This document shows, one piece after another, positions 8,364-15,946 of a DNA stretch of 64,000 nt (the stretch's first letter is position 1; each line of letters starts with the position of its first letter). The notes under the pieces were generated by a model. It worked only from the letters and a program-made list of their open reading frames with translations, ran no database searches and was not told the DNA's origin. Source of the DNA: Lachnospiraceae bacterium (GTDB taxonomy: Bacteria; Bacillota; Clostridia; Lachnospirales; Lachnospiraceae); assembly GCA_022791635.1 (NCBI GenBank), contig JAAVZL010000033.1:62001-126000 (forward strand). Direction: 5' to 3'. A program made the position numbers and the translations under genes.

Positions 8364-9629
8364 TCAGGCTATTTTTAAAATCAATCTGTGAATCCACTCC
8401 GGCATATCAATGGCATCATAGCTCCCCTCCAGCATCACAAACCAGACTTCATAATCCGGTTCCTCCTTAGGGTACAGGCCGCTCCCGTCCGTAAAATACA
8501 GCAGTCCTCTCAAATCCCGAAGCTCTCCCTCTCCCCGAAGCTTCTCCACATACTGAAAGGCCGGGCAAAAATCCGTTCCGCCGCCTCCCTGAATCTCAAG
8601 CTCTTCCAGGTAGTCTTCAAGCTCCTCCCTGCTTCCAATCCGATCATCTCTCTGAATCTGATTGTCGCACTGGATCACGTGAAGACAAAACTGCCGGAAG
8701 AAAAGCTCCTCCTGCTCAAGGATTCCCTTCGTCTCCTCCAAAAAAACACGAACCAAATCCCGCTCACAGGACCCGGACGTATCAATCACGATCACCAGAT
8801 CGTTGATTTTCCTCTCCTCCCGGTATTCCAGAGGCTCTAATAGGGGCATGTCTCCATACTGCTCCAATCCGTACAGATACCAGGCATAGGAAAACTCCTC
8901 CGGATTCACTCCCTGCTCCTCCCGAAAGGAAGAAAAGCTCTGAAGAATCGCCCGGTAATCCCCCCGGTGCCCGGAAGCCGGAACCAGCTGCCTGCTCATT
9001 CTTCTGCGCTTAGCCGTCCCTGCCCTCCTGGATTTTTGTGCACCCTCCCGCTTCAAAGCCTCTCCCTCACGCAGCCACCAGTCCGAAAGAGCCTGAAGCG
9101 TTCCCGGCAAATCCCCTTCCCGACCCCCTCCGCAGCTCCCGTTTTCTCCAAAAGCCCGCTCAAGCCGCTCCTTAAGCCCCCATCTCTGCCAATTCTCATG
9201 ACTGTCCACATACAAAAGCTCCGCCTGCCTCTCAGGGCATTCCTCCCTTTTCGCTTCCTCCAAAAAGGGAAGCCGCTCTCCCCAGATCAGCTCCGCAAAT
9301 TCCCACGCTTCCCTGTCAAGCTCCATCTGGCGGCTTCTTTCCCCGGACATTTCCTGCTTCCGGGCAAACACATGGCCCAGCAGGCAATGGCTCAGCATAT
9401 GCAGAAGCTCCAGGCACAGACGCTCATTTCCCTTCAAAAATGTCTCGCGAAGCCGTCCGGCGTCCAGCCAAAACGCTCTTCCGTCCGTCTCAAAGAGGCC
9501 GCCTCTGTCTTCCACCCGAAGACTCACGGCGCAGAGCACAGCCGCCAGCCCGTGCCGCCTCTGGTAAAGCCGCATACAGGCCAGCTCCAGCATCTCATGT
9601 TCTATGGAATAAAGCCCCTCTTCCGCCAT
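8364..9629 (-). CDS. VWA-like domain protein (DUF2201 type) with metallopeptidase-like N terminus
   Basis: This 421-residue protein is the likely partner of the MoxR ATPase. The N-terminal half includes LLHMLSHCLLGH, resembling the zinc-binding helix of the DUF2201 N-terminal domain. The C-terminal half is a VWA-like domain with a MIDAS motif, DTSGSC, and a later GGGTDF. A low-complexity basic stretch (KSRRAGTAKRRRM) joins the two. Such MoxR/VWA pairs are known to assemble or activate metal enzymes, but no client gene is next to this one. Confidence 0.85.
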   Translation of the reverse strand: MAEEGLYSIEHEMLELACMRLYQRRHGLAAVLCAVSLRVEDRGGLFETDGRAFWLDAGRLRETFLKGNERLCLELLHMLSHCLLGHVFARKQEMSGERSRQMELDREAWEFAELIWGERLPFLEEAKREECPERQAELLYVDSHENWQRWGLKERLERAFGENGSCGGGREGDLPGTLQALSDWWLREGEALKREGAQKSRRAGTAKRRRMSRQLVPASGHRGDYRAILQSFSSFREEQGVNPEEFSYAWYLYGLEQYGDMPLLEPLEYREERKINDLVIVIDTSGSCERDLVRVFLEETKGILEQEELFFRQFCLHVIQCDNQIQRDDRIGSREELEDYLEELEIQGGGGTDFCPAFQYVEKLRGEGELRDLRGLLYFTDGSGLYPKEEPDYEVWFVMLEGSYDAIDMPEWIHRLILKIA

Positions 9630-9773
9630 ACATCCCCCTTATTTCCCAAAAATCCGCACTCATTATACCACAGTCCCCCCTCAAAAACAATCGTCCGCCC
9701 TTCCCTCTTTGGTAAACATCACCAAAATTCCACCTCAAATTTTGTTCAAAACATGGAAAACACCTTTTCCTCC

Positions 9774-9823
9774 TTGACTTTCCTTCCTGTTATATATTAT
9801 AGCCATCTTATATATCAGACATA
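9774..9823 (+). promoter_or_regulatory. Promoter and operator before the decayed TRAP operon
   Basis: A TTGACT -35 box at 9774-9779 is followed by a TA-rich -10 region near 9795-9803. TATATCAGACATA at 9811-9823 is a one-mismatch version of the palindrome TATGT-N3-ACATA that recurs at 11785 and 12979. The rest of the 230-base gap from 9630 holds nothing else I can support. Confidence 0.6.
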
Positions 9824-9845
9824 GGACAAACGACAATAAAAAAGC

Positions 9846-10040
9846 AACGCCTACCATAAAGTGAATCTGTCAATGGCCGTCAACGGAACCGATACTCAGA
9901 TTGATTCCCTGATGGCTAACTACTTTGCCGAGCTGGTAAACGACCGTTCCGGCGGCAGCGTCACCATCGATTCCACCGGCGGCGCCTACTATGCCCAGAT
10001 CCTAGAGCCCAAGGGCATTACCTACTTAGGCTCCTTCCAC
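9846..10040 (+). pseudogene. dctP remnant (TRAP solute receptor)
   Basis: The reading frame NLSMAVNGTDTQIDSLMANY and the following residues is the early mature part of a DctP receptor. The start codon, ribosome-binding site and signal peptide are gone. A second deletion takes the frame from the early domain to a late segment (GITYLGSFHNG). The fragment then runs directly into the middle of a dctQ gene. Confidence 0.75.
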
Positions 10041-10515
10041 AACGGTATCCTGCGTCGGTGTTTCCGTTATGGCCGTCCTGGTCTTTTCCAACGTTATAGC
10101 GCGCTACGTATTTAACCATTCCCTGGCCTTCTCCGACGAGATGTCCACCTATCTCTTTGTGCTTATGAGCTTTATGGGCACTGCCATTGCCGCCCGACGG
10201 AACGCTCACCTGGGCCTCTCCATCCTCACAGACCGCGTCAGTCCCCAGGCCCGGACCGTCATCAATCTGATCACCTACGGCATAGCCGCCGTCTTCTGCC
10301 TTTTGGTTGTGATTTTCGGTGTGCAGATAGTCATCAATCAGTATCGTCTGGGACAGGAGACGGCCGCCATGCAGTGGCCGGAGTGGAGCTATGGATCTTT
10401 TGTTCCCATCGGCGCCGCATTTTCCATGGCTGCCTTTCTGGAGGGCATGGTAAATATGGCCAAAGAGTATCCCGAGAAAAATCCCGCGGAAGCATCCGGA
10501 AAGGAGGAGCTGTAA
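10041..10515 (+). pseudogene. dctQ remnant (TRAP small permease), 5' end lost
   Basis: From about 10052 the frame reads VGVSVMAVLVFSNVIARYVF and the rest of a DctQ protein to the stop at 10515. The first membrane helix and start are missing because the sequence is fused to the dctP remnant. An internal ATG at 10069 gives a 148-residue reading frame, but it would begin inside the first helix. The C-terminal part is well preserved, so the loss is recent. Confidence 0.75.
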
Positions 10516-11514
10516 ATGGTTGGCATTGTACTTTTGGGTATCTTTATTCTTCTTCTGGCTCTGGGGGCGCCGATTGCCGTATGTCTCGGCATGTCCAGTG
10601 TGGCGGCCATCCTGGTGCAGGGCGCCTGATTCACCTGGCAGAAAAATGTCTGGGACATATAAAGGGCGGTATGGCCATTGTCTGCGTTGTGGTTTCCTGC
10701 TTCTTTGCAGCCATCTCCGGCTCCGGTCCCGCAACCGTGGCCGCTCTGGGACTGATTATGATTCCGGCTCTTGTAAAGGCCGGCTACCCTGCCGCATTTT
10801 CCTGCGCTCTTATGGCTGCAGGAGGCGCCATCGGCGTTGTAATCCCTCCCTCCATCACCTTTGTGGTCTACGGCTCCATTGCAGATGCCTCCATTATCCG
10901 GCTTTTTATGGCCGGCATGATCCCGGGGCTTCTTATGGGAGCCGGGCTAATTGTGGCAGCTCTGCTTCTGGGAAGAAAGCTGGAGCTGAAAATCATGCCC
11001 AAGGCCTCCGGGCAGGAGCGCTGGCAAGCCTTCAAGGATGCCTTCTGGGGACTTCTGATGCCCGTCATTATTCTGGGCGGCATCTACGGCGGTATTTTCA
11101 CACCTACGGAGGCTGCTGCCGTGTCCGTTTTCTACGGACTGATTGTGGGAATTTTCATTTATAAGGAAATCGATGTAAAGAAAACCATTGATATTCTCAT
11201 TGATTCCTGTAGCACCACAGCCACCGTCATGTTTATTACCATGGGCGCCACCCTGTTTGCCTATGTACTCACACGGGCCCGTCTGGAGCTGGGCATTCAC
11301 CCCATTCATCTGGGCGTGGTGATGATTGTAAACCTGGCCATCGGCCTGTTTACCCCTCCTGTGGGCGTCAACACTGTATGTGGCCTGTGGGATCGGCAGT
11401 ATTAAGATCGAGGAGATTTCCAAGGGAGTTATCCCCTGTCTGATCGCAGAGCTGATTGTCCTTTTGCTTGTTACCTACATACCCGGAATCTCACTGCTCT
11501 TTGCAGGCGGCTGA
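10516..11514 (+). pseudogene. dctM remnant (TRAP large permease) with deletion and frameshift
   Basis: The gene has a normal start at 10516 and 37 normal N-terminal codons (to about 10626), then a stop. The family pattern resumes in another frame near LIHLAEKCLGHIKGG, so several tens of codons are missing. The remainder, through GLFTPPVGVN, is excellent DctM. One extra base at about 11371 (AACACTGTATG where AACCTGTATG is expected) shifts the frame near the C terminus. The original stop is at 11512-11514. Confidence 0.85.
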
Positions 11515-11550
11515 CACTTCCGGCGGTTAGCGCACATCCTGTAAGCTGCC

Positions 11551-11672
11551 AATGTCATGAAGTTAAGCCCTAGAAAAGTTAATGAAGGCTCCGGGCAAGA
11601 ACCGCCACCCCTCACCGGGGCGGCCCTCCTCCCCTGCGTCGGCAATCTTTGCAGGCTTAACTTCATGACACT
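11551..11672. repeat. 120-bp palindromic intergenic element, copy 2
   Basis: This has the same architecture as 1101-1220: terminal AATGTCAT-N3-GTTAAGCC and GGCTTAAC-N2-CATGACA, and the interior CGGGCAAGAACCGCCACCCC ... GGGGCGGCCCTCCTCCCCT. It lies 37 bases after the dctM remnant, in the 317-base gap before the transketolase remnants. The rest of that gap holds only the promoter and operator described next. Confidence 0.85.
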
Positions 11673-11746
11673 GTGTAAACTGCTCGTCATTTTAGACAAA
11701 TTTTCTATCTGATTTTTGGTGAAAACGTAAAACTTCAAAAAAGCTC

Positions 11747-11797
11747 TTGACTTTACGGAGCAACGCGGCATGCTCTAATTATCCTATGTCAGACATA
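11747..11797 (+). promoter_or_regulatory. Promoter and operator before the decayed transketolase genes
   Basis: TTGACT at 11747-11752 is a -35 box in the same CTTGACTTT context as at 9774. The perfect palindrome TATGTCAGACATA lies at 11785-11797, 38 bases after the start of the -35 box; the corresponding distance at the upstream site is 37. The -10 box is poor (TCTAAT or TAATTA near 11774-11781). Confidence 0.6.
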
Positions 11798-11840
11798 ATA
11801 CATACTACATAACAAAGAATATAAAAATGAGGTGATTCAC

Positions 11841-12248
11841 ATGAAAGACATTTCTGTAAAGGATCTGGAAAAAACCGCTGTGCGGATGCGCATGAAGGTC
11901 ATTGACATGATTTACAAGGCCCAGTCCGAACATCCCGGCGACTCTCTCTCCGCAGCAGACTTTGTAACCGCCTGCTACTTCAAGTACATGAACCTTGACC
12001 CGAAGAATCCCTGCTGGCCGGAACCGGCTTCTTCCCCGAAGCCCACCTGGACACCCTGCAAATGCTATGCCTCCAAAAACGGAAAGCCCAAATGCATTTA
12101 CGCCCATACAATCAAAGGAAAGTGCGTCTCCTTTATGGAAAATCAGTGCGGATGGCACGGAGCAGCCCCCAATCAGGAGCAGTATGAGCAGGCCATGGCT
12201 GAGCTTGAGGCTCAGCTCAATAACGAAACTGGGAGGAAGAGACAATGA
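11841..12248 (+). pseudogene. Transketolase N-terminal subunit, internally deleted
   Basis: A good start (GAGGTGATTCACATG) begins a typical transketolase N-half: helix, then [13 protein letters not shown] and [10 protein letters not shown]. After that most of the thiamine diphosphate-binding domain is missing and a frameshifted piece ([13 protein letters not shown] in another frame) is followed by the late motif [15 protein letters not shown]. The product is 135 residues against about 270 expected, and lacks the GDG cofactor motif, so it cannot be active. Confidence 0.85.
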
Positions 12249-12718
12249 GTGAATTAAAAAAGATTGCAACCCGTGACGGCTTTGGAAAAAGAAATTGTGG
12301 AGCTTGGAAAAGAAAACCCCGATCTTCTTGTTCTGGACATCGATATCGGAAAGAGCTGTAAAACCGGAGACTTCCGCAAGGAGCTTCCACAGCAGTATCT
12401 CAATGTGGGAATTGCGGAGCAGAACGGTGCCGGTCTCGCCGCCGGCCTGGCCACCTGCGGCAAGGTTCCCTTTGTAGTGACCTACGCAGTATTCGGCTCC
12501 CTGCGTATGTGCGAGATGATCCGCCAGGAAATCTGCTATCCCAATCCGAACGTAAAGATCGCCTGCTCCCACGGCGGCGTGGCGCCTGCCAATGACGGCG
12601 CTTCCCACCAGGCCATCGAGGATCACAATATTCTCAACGGCCTCGGATCCGCCGTGTGCGAGGTAACCGCAGAGCTTGGCAAAGGCATTGTAAAGCGCGT
12701 GGGAATCCAGGATCAGTT
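12245..12718 (+). pseudogene. Transketolase C-terminal subunit, frameshifted and deleted
   Basis: The ATG at 12245 overlaps the upstream stop. The product begins [14 protein letters not shown], then one extra A in the run GGAAAAAG near 12285 shifts the frame. In the second frame the protein reads KENPDLLVLDIDIGKS to HGGVAPANDGASHQAIED. It then jumps in frame to the last part of the domain, NGLGSAVCEV...KRVGIQDQF. Roughly 120 residues of the middle are missing. The fragment ends by fusing to an SDR gene. Confidence 0.83.
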
Positions 12719-12942
12719 TATACGGAATCACCACCAACTGCGTATACCCGGGACTGAGCAACACCGATATCTGGAAGAGCATGTCCCCCGAACAGGCCAA
12801 GCCGGTAATTGACGCCATCCCCATGGGACGGCCCGGCGAGCCCGAGGAGGTAGCCTCCGCCATCGTATTCCTTGCCTCTAAGGAAGCTTCCTATATTACA
12901 GGCGAGGGAATCGACGTCAAGGGCGGTTCCCATATGGATTAA
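12719..12942 (+). pseudogene. C-terminal remnant of a short-chain dehydrogenase/reductase
   Basis: The frame starting YGITTNCVYPGLSNTDI is the segment after the catalytic YxxxK of an SDR (FabG-like). It ends in the diagnostic IPMGRPGEPEEVASAIVFLA and YITGEGIDVKGG, with a stop at 12940-12942. The cofactor-binding and catalytic parts are gone. It is joined directly to the transketolase C-subunit remnant. Confidence 0.85.
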
Positions 12943-12955
12943 AATTGTTTTTTCC

Positions 12956-12991
12956 TTGATGCGCTTTTCCTTTTGTACTATGTTATACATA
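12956..12991 (+). promoter_or_regulatory. Promoter and self-operator of the FadR-type regulator
   Basis: TTGATG (12956-12961) and TATGTT (12979-12984) are separated by 17 bases. The perfect palindrome TATGTTATACATA at 12979-12991 overlaps the -10 box, so binding would block transcription. It shares TATGT-N3-ACATA with the sites at 9811 and 11785. Confidence 0.65.
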
Positions 12992-13024
12992 TGGCAAAAC
13001 ACGATGCGGAAGGAATGAAAGACA

Positions 13025-13687
13025 ATGTCAGAAAGTCCCAGCTATCTCAAAAATCTCAAAAAGGAGTCGGTGGTACAGAACGTCATCAACTGCCTCACCG
13101 ACGCTATGCGGAATAAAGAACTAAAGCCCGGCGACCGGATACCTCCGGAGCCGGAGCTGGCCGCATCCCTGGGAGTCGCCCGAAGCTCCGTCAGAGAGGC
13201 CATCAAAATTCTAACCTACCTAGGCGTGCTGGAAAGCAAGCGCTCCGAGGGAACCTTTGTCTGCGACGGCTTCAAGGAAAGCATGATCGATCCCATGATA
13301 TACGGAATCCTTCTCAACCAGGATTCCTCCGACAACCTCATGGAGCTCCGTGAAATGACAGAGGCCGGCCTCATGCGCCTAGCCATTCTGAAATACGATG
13401 AAGCAGAAGGAAAAAAGCTGGAGGAAATCCTACGGCAGATGCGGGCTGTCCTGGACAGCGGAGAGCATGTCGTTGACAACTTTTTCAACGTGGACAATAC
13501 CTTTCACGACATGATTTCCCAGATGGGCAAAAATCCCCTGGCCGACAAAATCAGCCGCGTCGTCCGCACCCTCACCCACGCCAGGCTCTACGAAGTCCTG
13601 AAAAACCGGGATCTCAGCAATCTTCACGAAATTGTAACCGGCAGCTACTTCGGAGAAGTCCCAAAGCATCCGTCTGATAAAAAATAG
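13025..13687 (+). CDS. FadR-family (GntR) transcriptional regulator
   Basis: This 220-residue regulator has a winged-helix domain (about residues 10-80, with LGVARSSVREAIKILTYLGVLE as recognition region) and a helical FCD ligand domain. Proteins of this group repress sugar-acid and organic-acid genes until the ligand binds. The end of the FCD domain (LHEIVTGSYFGEVPKH) departs from the usual pattern and seems 15-20 residues short, so it may also be damaged. It sits right after the decayed TRAP/transketolase/SDR genes, and three matching operators imply it controlled them and itself. Confidence 0.85.
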   Translation: MSESPSYLKNLKKESVVQNVINCLTDAMRNKELKPGDRIPPEPELAASLGVARSSVREAIKILTYLGVLESKRSEGTFVCDGFKESMIDPMIYGILLNQDSSDNLMELREMTEAGLMRLAILKYDEAEGKKLEEILRQMRAVLDSGEHVVDNFFNVDNTFHDMISQMGKNPLADKISRVVRTLTHARLYEVLKNRDLSNLHEIVTGSYFGEVPKHPSDKK

Positions 13688-13697
13688 TTCGTAAAAC

Positions 13698-13738
13698 AAG
13701 CCGCAGTCAAGGTCTTAAAGTTTCCTTGACTGCGGCTT
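13698..13738. terminator. Bidirectional terminator between gntR and asnS
   Basis: A 15-bp perfect stem (13698-13712 with 13724-13738, AAGCCGCAGTCAAGG) lies between convergent genes. On the minus side it is followed by GTTTTAC and then a T-rich stretch. It probably serves both genes. Confidence 0.7.
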
Positions 13739-13780
13739 ATCTTCATACAAACCCGCGATTGACACCGGCACGTTTCCCTC

Positions 13781-15172
13781 TTACAGCTCACAATTATTTA
13801 CCGTCCTGGGGAACGAAAGCACATCCCGGATATTCGCCATCCCCGTAAGATACATCACGCACCGCTCAAACCCAAGCCCAAACCCCGAATGACGCACGGA
13901 TCCATACTTCCTGAGATCCAGATAGAACCCGTAATCCTCCTCCTTAAGTCCAAGCTCCCGCATTCTGGTCACCAGCTTCTCATAATCATCCTCCCTCTGG
14001 CTCCCTCCGATGATCTCGCCAATCCCGGGAACCAGGCAGTCCATAGCCGCCACCGTCTTGCCATCCTCATTCTGCTTCATATAAAAGGCCTTAATCTCCT
14101 TCGGATAATCCGTCACAAAAACCGGCCTCTTATACACCTCTTCCGTCAAATACCGCTCATGCTCCGTCTGAAGATCACACCCCCAGCTCACCTTATAATC
14201 AAACTTATCATTATTCTTCTCCAGAATCTCAATAGCCTCCGTATAAGTCACATGCCCAAACTCCGAATTCAGCACACCCTTTAAGCGATCCAGAAGCCCC
14301 TTATCCACAAACTGATTAAAGAACTCCATCTCCTCCGGAGCCTCGTCAAGCACATACTGAATCACATACTTCAGCATAGCCTCCGCAATCTCCATATTAT
14401 CGGTAAGATCCGCAAACGCCATCTCCGGCTCAATCATCCAGAACTCCGCCGCATGCCGGGTCGTATTCGAATTCTCCGCCCGAAAGGTAGGCCCAAAGGT
14501 ATAAATATTCCGAAACGCACAGGCATACGTCTCCCCGTTGAGCTGCCCGCTCACCGTCAGATTCGTCTCCTTCCCAAAGAAATCCTGGCTAAAATCCACA
14601 TCCCCCTCATCCGTCAAAGGCGGATTCTTCGGATCCAGGGTCGTCACCCGGAACATCTCCCCTGCCCCCTCACAGTCGCTCCCCGTAATCAGCGGCGTAT
14701 GCACATAAACAAACCCCTGCTCCTGAAAAAACCGATGAATCGCATAAGCAACCAGAGACCGTACCCGAAACACAGCCTGAAACGTGTTCGTCCTCGGCCT
14801 CAAATGTGTAATCGTACGCAAAAACTCAAAAGAATGCCTCTTCTTCTGCAGAGGATAATCCGGCGCAGAATCCCCTTCCACCACAACCGTATCCGCCTGA
14901 ATCTCAAAGGGTTGCTTCGCCTCCGGAGTCGCCACAAGCTTCCCCTTAACAATCACCGCCGCCCCCACATTAAGCTTCGAGATCTCCACAAAATTCTCCA
15001 TAGAATCATGATACACAACCTGCAGCGTACTAAAATAAGTCCCGTCACTGATCACCAAAAACCCAAAAGCCTTAGACCCACGATTACTCCTCACCCAGCC
15101 CACAGCCTCAATGGTTTTATCCAAATACGCATCGCTATTCTTATACAGCTCCTTCACCGTAATAAACTTCAT
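13781..15172 (-). CDS. asnS: Asparaginyl-tRNA synthetase
   Basis: This 463-residue class IIb aminoacyl-tRNA synthetase charges tRNA-Asn with asparagine. An N-terminal OB-fold ([21 protein letters not shown]) binds the anticodon. The catalytic domain follows with class II motif 2 ([20 protein letters not shown]) and motif 3 ([13 protein letters not shown]). Length equals the family norm. The start at 15172 has GGAG close upstream; the in-frame extension upstream is not conserved in type. No T-box leader was found. Confidence 0.97.
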   Translation of the reverse strand: MKFITVKELYKNSDAYLDKTIEAVGWVRSNRGSKAFGFLVISDGTYFSTLQVVYHDSMENFVEISKLNVGAAVIVKGKLVATPEAKQPFEIQADTVVVEGDSAPDYPLQKKRHSFEFLRTITHLRPRTNTFQAVFRVRSLVAYAIHRFFQEQGFVYVHTPLITGSDCEGAGEMFRVTTLDPKNPPLTDEGDVDFSQDFFGKETNLTVSGQLNGETYACAFRNIYTFGPTFRAENSNTTRHAAEFWMIEPEMAFADLTDNMEIAEAMLKYVIQYVLDEAPEEMEFFNQFVDKGLLDRLKGVLNSEFGHVTYTEAIEILEKNNDKFDYKVSWGCDLQTEHERYLTEEVYKRPVFVTDYPKEIKAFYMKQNEDGKTVAAMDCLVPGIGEIIGGSQREDDYEKLVTRMRELGLKEEDYGFYLDLRKYGSVRHSGFGLGFERCVMYLTGMANIRDVLSFPRTVNNCEL

Positions 15173-15288
15173 ACTCCTATCCCTCCTCTGTACCTTCCTA
15201 AAAATTGTATTTCCTGTCATGTACGATAGTATACCTCATTTTCCCAGCCCCTGCAACCAGCCATTATGTATTTTTTATCCAACAACCA

Positions 15289-15375
15289 GCAGGAAGGCAG
15301 AAAATAAAACTCCTTCCAGGCTTGTTAGCCCAACGGAGCGGTGCCTGGAAGGAATTTTATTTTCTGCCTTCCTGC
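15289..15375. repeat. Hairpin with 33-bp arms upstream of asnS
   Basis: The arms at 15289-15321 and 15343-15375 pair over 33 bases with one mismatch, around a 21-base loop. It lies in the 289-base gap between the lipoprotein stop and the asnS start. There is no U-run after it on either strand, so it is not a simple terminator. The remainder of the gap holds nothing I can identify. Confidence 0.85.
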
Positions 15376-15461
15376 GTCCGTCCCCAAATCATCTCACTAA
15401 AAAACATCCAGCGGAAAGCCCAAAAAGCCTCCCGCCAGAATCAACCTCTCACACATACTCA

Positions 15462-15845
15462 CTAAGGATTCGTCGTAGTCCCATTGGCACCGCCATTGGT
15501 AGTCGTGTTCCCATTCCCGGTCACATCGTCCACCACATCCTCAGCGCCGTCCACCACATCGTCCACGCCGTCTACCACATCATCTCCCAGGTCTTCCAAA
15601 ACTCCGCCTGCATCGGTCCCATCCGTGGTATCATTGATGGTTCCCCCATTCGTTCCATTGGTCGTCGTACCATTGGTTCCATTTGTAGTGCCGCCATTGG
15701 TCGTTCCTCCGTTGGTAGTCCCTTCATTTGTAGTGTTGTTCCCCGGTGTATCCGTGGCATTGTTGTCGGAATTTCCACAGGCCGCCACCACCAGAATCAT
15801 TGCCAAAAGCAGCGCCCCGGCCGTGTACTTTCTGAACATTTTCAT
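15462..15845 (-). CDS. Low-complexity lipoprotein (Thr/Asn/Gly and Asp/Val repeats)
   Basis: This 127-residue lipoprotein has a signal peptide ending in the lipobox VAAC. The mature part is almost entirely low complexity: TTNGG-type repeats, then an acidic DDVVDGVDD-type amphipathic segment, then more Thr/Asn/Gly. GGAG lies 9 bases upstream of the start. No enzymatic domain is visible. The repeats may vary in number between strains. Function is unknown; a surface spacer or stress-related lipoprotein is possible. Confidence 0.8.
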   Translation of the reverse strand: MKMFRKYTAGALLLAMILVVAACGNSDNNATDTPGNNTTNEGTTNGGTTNGGTTNGTNGTTTNGTNGGTINDTTDGTDAGGVLEDLGDDVVDGVDDVVDGAEDVVDDVTGNGNTTTNGGANGTTTNP

Positions 15846-15946
15846 AATAAAAGTCTCCTTTCTTGCTCTTTGCTACCATTATGAGCCATTTACAAGACTT
15901 TTATTCAGAAAACCGGAAAATGTTTTTACCACAATTTTTTAAATTT

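Noticed and set aside
10018..10734. Long antisense reading frames over the decayed TRAP genes
   Set aside because: They are mirror frames of well-recognised dctQ and dctM sequence, with no ribosome-binding site and His/Gly-rich artefact composition.
11371..11514. Programmed frameshift at the end of dctM
   Set aside because: No slippery heptamer is seen, and the same gene has an earlier deletion and stop, so decay is the better explanation.
15173..15461. T-box leader for asnS
   Set aside because: The large hairpin has no T-box consensus (AGGGTGGNACCGCG) and no antiterminator bulge; nothing else in the gap fits.
15462..15942. Plus-strand Ser/Pro/Val-rich frame opposite the low-complexity lipoprotein
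   Set aside because: It is the antisense of a repeat-rich gene that has a proper lipobox and ribosome-binding site on the other strand.
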